Made by a program: the position numbers and the translations under genes. 64,000 nt of DNA. It comes from Streptomyces sp. NBC_01275 (lineage in GTDB: Bacteria > Actinomycetota > Actinomycetes > Streptomycetales > Streptomycetaceae). Positions 15,984 through 24,206 of this stretch are shown in pieces; the first letter of the stretch is position 1; each line of letters starts with the position of its first letter. The DNA lies in contig NZ_JAPEOZ010000001.1 of NCBI RefSeq assembly GCF_026340655.1, positions 4,960,001-5,024,000 of the forward strand, in the 5' to 3' direction. The notes beneath the pieces are model-generated. The model saw nothing but the letters and a program-made list of their open reading frames with translations, was not told the origin of the DNA and ran no database searches.

Positions 15984-16110
15984 GCGGCGGCGCACCGGCG
16001 TCCGGCCGCGCCGTTCACGCTAGGCAGCCGCGTGCTTACGCTGTGATGGATGATCGGTGAAGATCGGTGAAGACCGGTGCAGATCGGCGCAGGGCAGGTG
16101 CGGGGGCGGC

Positions 16111-18504
16111 ATGGGATTCGGGTTCGGGCAGCGACGGGGTGGGCAACTCCCCGTGGAGATGACCGGCTTCGTCGGTCGGGTCGAGGAACTCGGGCTGATC
16201 AGAGCCGCGTTGGCCCGGTTCCGGCTGGTCACGCTGGTCGGTCCGGGCGGGGTCGGCAAGAGCCGTACGGCACTGCGGGCGGCCGGCGCGGCGGCGGCCC
16301 GGTACGCGGACGGGGTGTGGCTGGTGGAGCTGTCCGCGCTGCACGACCCGGAGTTGGTGCCCGCCACCCTCGCGGGCGTCCTCGAGCTGCCCGAGCAGCC
16401 CGGGATGACCCCGCTGGACGCCGTCGTCGAGCATCTGCGGGGGCGGCGGATGCTGCTGGTGCTGGACACCTGCGAGCACCTGGTCGACGCGTGCGCGATG
16501 CTCAGCGACATCCTGCTGCGCGAGGCGCCGGGGCTGAGCGTGCTCGCCACCAGCCGTCAGCCGCTCGACGTGCCCGGCGAGCACTGCGTGCCCATCACCC
16601 CGCTGAGCAGGGACGACGCCGTGGAGCTGTTTCTGCAGCGGGCCTCGGCCGTCGCCGCCCTCACCGACGCCGACCGGCCGCGCACGCTCGCCCTGGTCGA
16701 CCGCCTCGACGGCATCCCCCTCGCCCTCGAACTCGCCGCCGTACGGCTGCGCGCGGTGTCGCTCGCGGAGCTGGTGGCCCGCCTCGACCAGCGTTTCGAG
16801 GTCCTCACCGGCGGCCGCCGCACCGCCCTGACCAGGCATCAGACGCTGCGCACGGCCATCGACTGGTCCTACGGCCTGTGCACCGCGCAGGAGCGGCTGC
16901 TGTGGGCGCGGCTGTCCGTGTTCGCCGGGTCCTTCGAGCTGTCGGCGGCCGAACGGATCTGCGGGGGCGGTGAGTTGCCCGCCGGGGAGGTCGTCGAGGC
17001 GCTGATCGGGCTGGTGGACAAGTCGGTCGTGCAGCGCATCGGCGAGGACGGCGACCGCTACCGGCTGCTGGACACCATCCGTGAGTACGGCGCCGGGTGC
17101 CCGGCCGGGGCGGAGGGCGCCGCCGACGCCGTACGGGAGCGGCATTTCGCGTACTACGAGGGGCTCGTCGGACGGTTCTGGGACGAGTTCCTGAGCCCCG
17201 CGCAGGCCGCGCTGCATCGGGCGGTGCGGGAGGAGACGGCCGATGTGCGGGCGGCCCTGGAGTACGGGTGCGCGGCGCCGGGGCGGGCGGTGGAGGCGCT
17301 GTGGCTGGCGACGCGGCTGGGGCCGTACTGGCGGGCCGCGGGCACGCTGTCGGAGGGCCGGCACTGGATCGACAAGGCGCTGGACCTCGTACCGCAGGAC
17401 TGCCCCGAGCGGGCCTGGGGGCTGCACATGACGGGGATCTTCGCCATGTGGACGGCGGACATGGAGACCGCCCTGGACCGGTTCCCGCAGGCCTGCGACA
17501 TGGCACGGCGGGTCGGAGAGCCGCGGGTGGAGGTGTCCGCGGAGGCGTATCTGGGCGCGCTGACGGCGTTCGGCGGGGCCGTGGAGCAGGGGCTGGCGCA
17601 GGTGGAGTCGGCGCGGCTGCGCATCGTGGCGTCGGGCGACGGCCTCGCCATCGGCGTCGTCCACTACGAGGCCGCCCTGCTGCGGGCGGTGTTCGGGGAC
17701 ACCGAGGGCGCGCTGGAGCTGTGCGCGACGGGCCTGGCGTATCTGGAGGGCCGGGGCGAACGGCAGCTGTACGCGTCCACCGTGACCACCCAGGGCGTGA
17801 TCCTCATGCTGACCGGCCGGGAGGCGGAGGGCGAGGAGTGTCTGCGCCGGGGCCTGGAGGCCGCGAGCGAGATCGGCGAGGTGCTGGTCGCCGCGCTGGC
17901 CTGCCTGGGCCTCGCCTGGCACGCGGCCCGCTGCGAACGGCACGTCCGCGCCTGCTGGCTCCTCGGGTACGCGGAGAACGCGCGCCGGCTCAGCGGGGAT
18001 CCGGTGGCGTTGCTGCCCCGGCTGGTCGAGGAGCAGGAGGCGGCGCAGCGGGCGGTGCGGGCGGCGTTGGGGGCGGCTGCGTTCGAGCGGTGGCGGGACG
18101 CGGGCGGGCGGATGTCGGGGCGGGAGGTGCTGGAGGCGGTGCGCGCGGACGCGGAGACCCCGGCGCCGGTTCCGTCGCAGGTCGCGGTGGAGGTGGAGAA
18201 CGCGGTGCAGGTGGCGATCGCGGTATCGGCCGATGTACGGCCGTCCGAGCGCCGTTCCGAGCGCCGTTCCGAGCCCTGGTCCGCGTCCCGGTCCGCGTCC
18301 CGGTCCGCGTCCCGCTCGGTGGACGTGCTCACCCGGCGGGAGCGGGAGGTCGCCGCGCTCGTCGCGCAGGGCCTGTCCAACCGGGAGATCGCCGAGCGCC
18401 TCGTCATCTCCAAACGCACCGTGGACGCCCACGTCGAGCACATCCTCGCCAAGCTGGGGATCGCCTCGCGCACCGAGATCCCGACGTCGGCGGCGGGGCC
18501 GTAG
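16111..18504 (+). CDS. LuxR-family regulator with N-terminal STAND-type ATPase
   Basis: The product is 797 aa from ATG 16111; an in-frame ATG at 16057 would add 18 residues without family sequence. The Walker A motif is VGPGGVGKS at about 43-51, followed by [12 protein letters not shown] as Walker B and LATSRQPL as sensor. A helical repeat region spans about 300-700. A Ser/Arg repeat linker and a LuxR helix-turn-helix close the protein: [20 protein letters not shown], then [16 protein letters not shown]. It resembles the large ATP-dependent transcription activators of streptomycetes. The target genes are unknown. Confidence 0.85.
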   Translation: MGFGFGQRRGGQLPVEMTGFVGRVEELGLIRAALARFRLVTLVGPGGVGKSRTALRAAGAAAARYADGVWLVELSALHDPELVPATLAGVLELPEQPGMTPLDAVVEHLRGRRMLLVLDTCEHLVDACAMLSDILLREAPGLSVLATSRQPLDVPGEHCVPITPLSRDDAVELFLQRASAVAALTDADRPRTLALVDRLDGIPLALELAAVRLRAVSLAELVARLDQRFEVLTGGRRTALTRHQTLRTAIDWSYGLCTAQERLLWARLSVFAGSFELSAAERICGGGELPAGEVVEALIGLVDKSVVQRIGEDGDRYRLLDTIREYGAGCPAGAEGAADAVRERHFAYYEGLVGRFWDEFLSPAQAALHRAVREETADVRAALEYGCAAPGRAVEALWLATRLGPYWRAAGTLSEGRHWIDKALDLVPQDCPERAWGLHMTGIFAMWTADMETALDRFPQACDMARRVGEPRVEVSAEAYLGALTAFGGAVEQGLAQVESARLRIVASGDGLAIGVVHYEAALLRAVFGDTEGALELCATGLAYLEGRGERQLYASTVTTQGVILMLTGREAEGEECLRRGLEAASEIGEVLVAALACLGLAWHAARCERHVRACWLLGYAENARRLSGDPVALLPRLVEEQEAAQRAVRAALGAAAFERWRDAGGRMSGREVLEAVRADAETPAPVPSQVAVEVENAVQVAIAVSADVRPSERRSERRSEPWSASRSASRSASRSVDVLTRREREVAALVAQGLSNREIAERLVISKRTVDAHVEHILAKLGIASRTEIPTSAAGP

Positions 18505-18711
18505 ACGTACGTAGGTAGGGCTGAGGGCGGGTCGCGGGGGTCACTCCCGCGGGTACGCATACGGATCTTCCCCGCACCGGTGTGCGCCGCCGCCCCCGGC
18601 ACGGCAGCCTGGAGTCGCCGCCCGGGGGACGGGACGCGCCGGGGCCGACAGGTCGGACCTTCGGCCGGCTGTCATGGCAGGCGTCCGGCACCTCGTCCCT
18701 CCGGCGGCAGC

Positions 18712-18745
18712 GCGGGGCTGCCCCAGGTCGGCGGGGCAGCCCCGC
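18712..18745. terminator. Bidirectional terminator hairpin
   Basis: A perfect 13-bp stem (GCGGGGCTGCCCC at 18712-18724, GGGGCAGCCCCGC at 18733-18745) has an 8-nt loop. It is located between the convergent LuxR regulator and acetyltransferase genes, 2 bp from the latter's stop. Confidence 0.8.
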
Positions 18746-18747
18746 AT

Positions 18748-19248
18748 TCAGTCCAGGGACGGGACCGGACCGGCCTGGGCGGCGAGCTCGCCGAGAGGCG
18801 CCCCGCTGAGCCGGCAGACCCTCCACTCGTCCAGGAACTCCACGCCGAGCGACTTGTAGAAGGCGATCGTCGGCTCGTTCCAGGACAGGACCCACCATTC
18901 GAAGCGCTCGTAGCCGCTGCGGGCGCAGAGGGCGGCGAGCGCGGCGAGCAGGGCCTTGCCGTGTCCCCCGCCGCGCGCGTCGGGACGTACGTACAGGTCC
19001 TCCAGGTGCATGCCCCGGGTGCCGGTCCAGGTGGAGAAGCGCGGGAACCACAGGGCGAATCCGACGGCCTGGGCGGTCTCGTCGTCCTCGGCGATCAGCG
19101 CGTACGCGGCCGGGTGCGCGCCGAACAGCGCCTCCCGCAACTGCTCCTCGGTGGCCCGCGCCTGCTCCACGGCCCGTTCGTAGGCGGCGAGTTCGCGGAT
19201 CATGGCGCGGATGTCGGGGACGTCGTCGACGGTGGCGGCTCGGATCAT
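18748..19248 (-). CDS. GNAT acetyltransferase, diamine/SSAT-like
   Basis: The product is 166 aa. The acetyl-CoA loop is RPDARGGGHGKALL. The preceding strand MHLEDLYV and the later FEWWVLSWNEPTIAFYKSLG are the pattern of spermidine/spermine (thialysine) N-acetyltransferases. The likely reaction is acetylation of a small amine such as a polyamine or a lysine analogue. It forms a minus-strand group with the M23 gene but is separated from it by 48 bp. Confidence 0.85.
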   Translation of the reverse strand: MIRAATVDDVPDIRAMIRELAAYERAVEQARATEEQLREALFGAHPAAYALIAEDDETAQAVGFALWFPRFSTWTGTRGMHLEDLYVRPDARGGGHGKALLAALAALCARSGYERFEWWVLSWNEPTIAFYKSLGVEFLDEWRVCRLSGAPLGELAAQAGPVPSLD

Positions 19249-19296
19249 GCGGCGAGCATGGGCTATGGGGGCGAGGCGTGTCCACGGGGCAGGTGA

Positions 19297-20292
19297 CTAG
19301 TGGATCACCTGGACGTCCTTCCTCCGCAGCCACGGCAGGGGCGGTACCGCGGAGCCCATGTACGGCGTGATGCGCACCTCGAAGTGGAGGTGCGGGCCGG
19401 TGACGTTGCCGGTCGCGCCGGAGAGGCCGATGCGCTGCCCGGCGGACACGTGCCCGCCCTTGCGCACGTCGATGTGGGAGAGATGGGCGTACTGGGTGAA
19501 GTAGCCGTCGGGGTGACGGACGACCACCTGGTTCCCGAAGCCGTCGCCGCAGGTCGTCGCGCGGACGGTGCCGGGTCCGACGGCGTACACCGGCGTGCCG
19601 GCGCCCACGGCGAAGTCCTGACCGGTGTGCCGGTGCGCCCAACGCGAGCCCTGGGCGGCGAATCCGGCGGAGAGCCAGTAGCCACGGGTGGGGGCGGTCC
19701 AGGGGCGGTGGGGGGTTTGGGGGGTCTTGGGAACCTGGGTGGCTTGGGGAACCTGGACGGTCTGGGGCTTCTTGAGGTCCTGCGGGGTCTTCAAGGTCCG
19801 TGGCTTCGTCCGTTGCATCGTCCGTGTCTTCTTCTTCGGGCTTCGCTGGTGCCGCTGGTGCTGCTGGGCGTGGCTTCTGGTGGGTACGGGGCAGTGGCCG
19901 GCCCGCCCGGACGGGTCGACGGCGACCGGATCGCCCACGTTCCTCTCCACCGCCCACAGCAGGTCCCACAGACCGGCCCGGATGGCCATACGGCGCTCTT
20001 CGGCGGCCTCGATCTTCGGCGGGCGGGCGTCGGCCTCCCGAAGACGGTCGACCCGTGCGCGGGCCCGCTCATGGGCGCGGACGGCACGGGCGGTCGCCTT
20101 GCGGAACCAGCCGTCCCCGTCGGCGGCACCGGAGACGACGGCGGCGGACGCGGTACCAGAGGGCACGGCCGCGGGTACCACGAGGAGGGCGAGGAGCAGA
20201 ACAAGGAATAGGGCGAGGAGGAAGGCCGAGCGGGCGGAGCGCGCGGAGCCGGTCGGGAGACTCTGGAGACCCGTACGGTGTTCTCGTCGCAT
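19297..20292 (-). CDS. Secreted M23 family metallopeptidase
   Basis: The product is 331 aa. An N-terminal hydrophobic signal or anchor is at about residues 22-50 (LFLVLLLALLVVPAAVP). A helical, charged segment follows. Next is a Thr/Pro/Lys repetitive linker (residues about 150-200, with PQTVQVPQATQVPKTPQTP). The M23 domain is at the C-terminus, with zinc ligands in HTGQDFAVG and HLHFEV. It probably cuts peptidoglycan cross-links or acts as a LytM-type activator. Confidence 0.9.
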   Translation of the reverse strand: MRREHRTGLQSLPTGSARSARSAFLLALFLVLLLALLVVPAAVPSGTASAAVVSGAADGDGWFRKATARAVRAHERARARVDRLREADARPPKIEAAEERRMAIRAGLWDLLWAVERNVGDPVAVDPSGRAGHCPVPTRSHAQQHQRHQRSPKKKTRTMQRTKPRTLKTPQDLKKPQTVQVPQATQVPKTPQTPHRPWTAPTRGYWLSAGFAAQGSRWAHRHTGQDFAVGAGTPVYAVGPGTVRATTCGDGFGNQVVVRHPDGYFTQYAHLSHIDVRKGGHVSAGQRIGLSGATGNVTGPHLHFEVRITPYMGSAVPPLPWLRRKDVQVIH

Positions 20293-20374
20293 CTTGCGAT
20301 CATCGGATCAGCGATCGGGGACGCGCGGTACGCGGCCGCCCGACACTCCGTGGCTTCAGCCGAACGGCCCAGGT

Positions 20375-21364
20375 TCATGACCCGGCCATCAGCTCCCGGT
20401 AGACGGCCGACGACCGGGGATTCTCCGTGCACTGCCACACGCCGTGCGGGCAGTAGTCGCTGATGGTCTGGTAGAGCGGCAGGTGCCGGGCGAACCAGGT
20501 GAGCATCCCGCGTACGTAGTCGGGGTCGTCGCCGTTGCGGTACAGCCCCCACTCGGGGTACGCGACCGGCTTGCCGTGCGCCCGGGCGAACCGGACGTGC
20601 GCGGCCAGGCCGTACGGCTCGGCGACCTGCTCCGCGAAGGACATGCCGTGGGGCTGGTCGTAGGCGTCCATGCCGAGGACGTCGACGTACCGGTCGCCGG
20701 GGTAGCACGCGGTCCACGGGACGGCGTCCCGCCCCCGGCTGGGCGTGAACTCGAAACGGAACCGCTGACCGCCGTCCACGGACCGCATCGCCTCGACGAT
20801 CCGCGCCCAGTACCGCTTCCAGGCGGCCGGGTCGGGACCGCAGCGGTGGGTGTAGGTGACGCCGTTCATCTCCCAGCCCAGGACGAGCACGGCGTCCGGC
20901 AACCCGAGCGCGACCAGCCGCCGAGCCAGTGCCCGGAAGTGCCCGTCGTACGCCCCGCTCGCGCCCCGGCGCAGCTCGGCCCGCACGCCCGGATCGGGAA
21001 CCTGTTCCTCGGTGTGCTCCAGCATCGGCACATTGAGCACGAACAGCCGGTCGGCGCGGGCCTTGCGCCAGCGTGCCCAGTACTCGAGGTACCTCGGCGC
21101 GCCCTCGATGTTGCTCCACCGGTCGCCGGGGAGGTAGGCGTGCCCGACGCGGGGGGTGGCGGGCCCGAGCCAGCCGTCGAGCCCCGCGATGCGCCGCACC
21201 CCGGCCGCCTCGTACCCGACGTACGCCCCGAAGGCCCCGGTCGACGCGCCCGCCCCCTGCCCCACGGGGACGCAGGCCGGCCCGAGAAGGAGGGCGAGTG
21301 CGGCGAGGGCGGCGAGGAGCGGAGTCAGGAGGGCGCGAAGGCGAGGTAACACCGGCTGGGCCAT
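20375..21364 (-). CDS. GH26-like secreted glycoside hydrolase
   Basis: The product is 329 aa. The start ATG 21362-21364 opens a signal peptide (LTPLLAALAALALLLGPACV) that may have a lipobox cysteine. The (beta/alpha)8 features include VLVLGWEMNG with the acid/base Glu and VAYPEWGLYRNG with the nucleophile Glu. Four further cysteines are likely disulfide-bonded. It should act on beta-mannan or a related hemicellulose, but the specificity is not certain. Confidence 0.75.
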   Translation of the reverse strand: MAQPVLPRLRALLTPLLAALAALALLLGPACVPVGQGAGASTGAFGAYVGYEAAGVRRIAGLDGWLGPATPRVGHAYLPGDRWSNIEGAPRYLEYWARWRKARADRLFVLNVPMLEHTEEQVPDPGVRAELRRGASGAYDGHFRALARRLVALGLPDAVLVLGWEMNGVTYTHRCGPDPAAWKRYWARIVEAMRSVDGGQRFRFEFTPSRGRDAVPWTACYPGDRYVDVLGMDAYDQPHGMSFAEQVAEPYGLAAHVRFARAHGKPVAYPEWGLYRNGDDPDYVRGMLTWFARHLPLYQTISDYCPHGVWQCTENPRSSAVYRELMAGS

Positions 21365-21421
21365 CGGCTCATGATGGCCTCCGCGCCTCCCCCGCACCCC
21401 GCACTCGCCGTCGAACCACCC

Positions 21422-21490
21422 GGACCGGGGACCGGCTCACCACCGGACCGGGGACCCGCTCACCACCGGATCAGGGACCCGCTCACCAAC
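21422..21490. repeat. 23-bp direct repeat, three copies
   Basis: Units begin GGACCGGGGACCSGCTCACC at 21422 and 21445, and a diverged copy (GGATCAGGGACCC) begins at 21468. The last copy runs into the 3' end of the acetyltransferase gene. Confidence 0.7.
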
Positions 21491-21965
21491 CGGCCCGGGG
21501 AGTCGACTCCCGTACCAGGAACACGTCGACGGCGTCCTCCCGGTCGAGGACGAAGCCGTGCCGTTCGTAGAGCCGACGGGCCGCGCTGCCCTGGAGGACG
21601 TTGAGACGGACGCGGGCGTCGACGCGGTCGGTGTCCTCCAGCAACTCGCGCAGGACGGCCGTGCCGATGCCCCGGCCCTGGGCCCAGGGGGCGAGATAGA
21701 AGTGCTCCAGCCAGTACGCCGGCGCGTGCGGGTCGTCGTCTGCCGGGCGCAAGGCGACACAGCCGGCGAGGACAGGTCCCGTGGCGCCGTCGACCTCGAC
21801 GACCCGGGTGTGCGCGGGCACGAACCCGTCCCGCAGCCGCTGCCGCACCCGGTGCTCGTCGTACCGCCCGAGCCGCTCCAGATCCGCCCGCATCGCCACA
21901 GCCCGTATCTCCACCACGGCCTCGACGTCGTCCGCGGTGGCCGGGCGCATCCCCCAGTCCCCCAT
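21483..21965 (-). CDS. GNAT family acetyltransferase
   Basis: The product is 160 aa. ATG 21963-21965 is used; a second ATG at 21950 (MRPATADD) is also plausible because neither has a good ribosome binding site. The acetyl-CoA loop is APWAQGRGIGTAVLRELL, followed by the LNVLQGSAARRLYERHGFV pattern of the fold. The substrate is unknown. It is divergent from the metallopeptidase-like gene. Confidence 0.8.
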   Translation of the reverse strand: MGDWGMRPATADDVEAVVEIRAVAMRADLERLGRYDEHRVRQRLRDGFVPAHTRVVEVDGATGPVLAGCVALRPADDDPHAPAYWLEHFYLAPWAQGRGIGTAVLRELLEDTDRVDARVRLNVLQGSAARRLYERHGFVLDREDAVDVFLVRESTPRAGW

Positions 21966-22122
21966 GGCGCAGATGCTACGGCCGGAAGGCGGCAACCCGG
22001 GGCGGGGGGAGCGGCAACGAAGAGACGACAGAAACGCAGACGACCGAAGCACAACCAACCAAGCACAGAGGACCGAACGCGAGCGCGCACGTGAATCCCG
22101 TACCCCACACGAGGAGTTCACC

Positions 22123-23001
22123 ATGCACAGGCACCCCGCACGGCACCTTGCACGCCCCCTCGCCCGACTGCTCACCGTCCTCGCGGCCCTGGCCGCCCTC
22201 CTGTTCCACGCGACCGGAGTCGCCGCTCCCCGCGCCGCGGCCGCCGACGAGTGGAACCCGCCCGCCAACCTGGTCCAGCCCCTCAACGAGGTCTGGAACC
22301 ACGTCTCGTCGACCTACCCCGACCTCTACGGCTTCCGTAACTACGGCTGGGACCAGGTCATGGCCAACAAGGGCAGCGTCAACTACTGCGTCCGCTGGGA
22401 GTCCGACGCCCCCGTCAGCACCGCCCTGCGCGACCGCGTCCACGCGGCCCTGAAGAAGCAGTTCGCCAAGTGGATGGCCGCCCAGGTGGAGAACGGCCGG
22501 GGCTACGACAACTGGCCGTACACCACCGTCCCGGTCAACATCGTCGGCTGGGCGGTGAAGAACCGCTCCACCCTCCAGTGGACCGACAACTCGGTCGACA
22601 TCTACTCCGGCGTCCTCGACGACGCCGGAGCCCCGCAGTGCGCCCCCGACTGCGGCCGCTTCTTCCACCAGGACGGCAACTACTCCAAGTGCCCGGGCGG
22701 CACCGCCCGCCACTACGACCAGACCCTCTGGCTCACCAAGGGCTTCGGCGGCGGCGCCGGCGGCGACTGGGGCCAGCGCGTCGGTCAGGAGTACTTCACC
22801 GCCGCCCTCGACCAGGAGAACATCCACATCTACCTGCACGAGGTCGGCCACACCTTCGGCCTCGACGACTTCTACGACTGGACCCCCACCGGCCAGTGCT
22901 GCTTCCTCATGAACGCGGGCACCGCCACCCAGATCACCGACTTCGACAAGTGGATGCTCCGCGACTTCTGGCGCCACCTGAAGAGCCGGTACGGGCTCTG
23001 A
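22123..23001 (+). CDS. Secreted HExGH metallopeptidase-like protein
   Basis: The product is 292 aa. It has a Sec signal peptide (RLLTVLAALAALLFHATG, ending AAAADEW). The domain has a zinc-type motif HEVGHTFGLDDFYDW close to residue 250, then CCFLMNAG, which could be a Met-turn like that of metzincins. Earlier cysteines (CAPDCG, KCPGG) suggest disulfides. No propeptide is recognised. ATG 22123 has a GAGGAG site 8 bp upstream. Homologues are typically annotated hypothetical or cellulose-binding; the HExGHxxG core argues for a protease. Confidence 0.7.
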   Translation: MHRHPARHLARPLARLLTVLAALAALLFHATGVAAPRAAAADEWNPPANLVQPLNEVWNHVSSTYPDLYGFRNYGWDQVMANKGSVNYCVRWESDAPVSTALRDRVHAALKKQFAKWMAAQVENGRGYDNWPYTTVPVNIVGWAVKNRSTLQWTDNSVDIYSGVLDDAGAPQCAPDCGRFFHQDGNYSKCPGGTARHYDQTLWLTKGFGGGAGGDWGQRVGQEYFTAALDQENIHIYLHEVGHTFGLDDFYDWTPTGQCCFLMNAGTATQITDFDKWMLRDFWRHLKSRYGL

Positions 23002-23394
23002 GACACCCCTGCCGACCGTCGTCGTCATCGGCGTGGCGGGCGGGGCTGGGACCGCCAGGCGGCGAACAGCCCCACCTCCCACGCTGCTCACCGCGTCCAC
23101 CGGTTGTCCGGCCGGGCAGTGCGACGAGTCGGGGCCCGGGGCCCGGGGCTCGGGGCCCGGGTTCGGTGCTCGGAGCTCGGCGCTCGGGGAAGATCATCGA
23201 CCTGTTTCAGCCACCCGTGACGTGCACTCAAAGCCCACAATCCGAGCAGCGTGCACACATTTTCATCACATGGGATACGTTCTCCGATGAATGCGATCTA
23301 ATCTGGGGCTCGTTCGACCAGCTTTGGGCGTACATGGTCGACATGTCCCCAGGGTCCCTACGCTGCCCCGATCGAACCTGGGGAATGTGCGCGC
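23002..23394. promoter_or_regulatory. Control region upstream of the mat-like operon
   Basis: The first half is a GC-rich stretch with GGGGCCCGGGG-type runs. The second half (about 23219-23394) is distinctly AT-richer and should hold the promoter of the exopolysaccharide genes. An inverted repeat CCCCAGG (23347-23353) / CCTGGGG (23377-23383) lies just upstream of the GTG. No small gene is convincing. Confidence 0.4.
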
Positions 23395-24144
23395 GTGAGA
23401 ATGTGGCGAGAAGACGCCCAACCCAAGCAGCGTCAGTCTGCGTCTGCGACCCGACCGGTCCCCGTCGGCATCCCCCTCGACGAGGACGAACGGAAGCACA
23501 CCCACGACTCGGGCGAGGTGACGCTCCAGCTCGACGTCGTCATCACCGGGGCGGCTCCCGGCGCCCTGCCCGGGCCCCGATCCGGAGCGGCTGCCGGCGG
23601 GTCGGCGGGCGACAGACCGGTCTTCGTCGACGAGACCGGGCGGCGCGGCCAGCGTCTGCGCCGGCTCGGCATCGGAGTGGGCGCCGCCTGCGCGCTGTAC
23701 GCCGGGGTCATCGTCGCCACTTTGCTGTCCGGCCGTTCCGACGCGCCGTGGCTGCCGGTACCGGGCCAGCAGGAGGAGACGCCCGCCGTCGAGGTCCAGC
23801 CGTTGCCCACGCCGTCCGGTTCCGAGACGGCGGCCACCGAGCCGGGCGCCACGCCGGACGCAGGCGCCTCGGCCGGTGACGGTACGGCGTCCTCGGCGGG
23901 GAGCGCCACCACCGCCCCCGGCGTGACCGCCGGCACCGTGGCTCCGGGCTTGTCCGCCACGCCCGTGCCGTCCGCTTCCGGAGCCACCGTCCCCTCGCAG
24001 GCCGAGACGGCGACGGAGGGCGCCGGCCCCACCCCGTCGCCGACCTCCTCACCCTCCGCGGGCGCCTCGGAGCATCCGACGTCCGAACCCTCCCCCTCCT
24101 CCTCCGAGGCCGACGGCGGCACGGACTCCGGCACGGGACTCTGA
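23395..24144 (+). CDS. matA: MatA-like membrane protein with Pro/Ser/Thr-rich exterior
   Basis: The product is 249 aa. A cytoplasmic part of about 90 residues ends with a basic segment (RRGQRLRRLG). A single membrane helix follows (IGVGAACALYAGVIVATLL), then about 130 residues rich in Ala, Pro, Ser, Thr and acidic residues. It is the first gene before a deacetylase/GT2 fusion, as in the mat locus for mycelial aggregation in streptomycetes. The name rests mainly on this order. GTG 23395 lacks a clear ribosome binding site; an internal ATG lies at codon 3. Confidence 0.55.
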   Translation: MRMWREDAQPKQRQSASATRPVPVGIPLDEDERKHTHDSGEVTLQLDVVITGAAPGALPGPRSGAAAGGSAGDRPVFVDETGRRGQRLRRLGIGVGAACALYAGVIVATLLSGRSDAPWLPVPGQQEETPAVEVQPLPTPSGSETAATEPGATPDAGASAGDGTASSAGSATTAPGVTAGTVAPGLSATPVPSASGATVPSQAETATEGAGPTPSPTSSPSAGASEHPTSEPSPSSSEADGGTDSGTGL

Positions 24145-24206
24145 CCTCCCCTCCCCACGTCACAACAGAATCGTTTCTCCTACTCCTCCCCGGAGCACAC
24201 CGCCCG

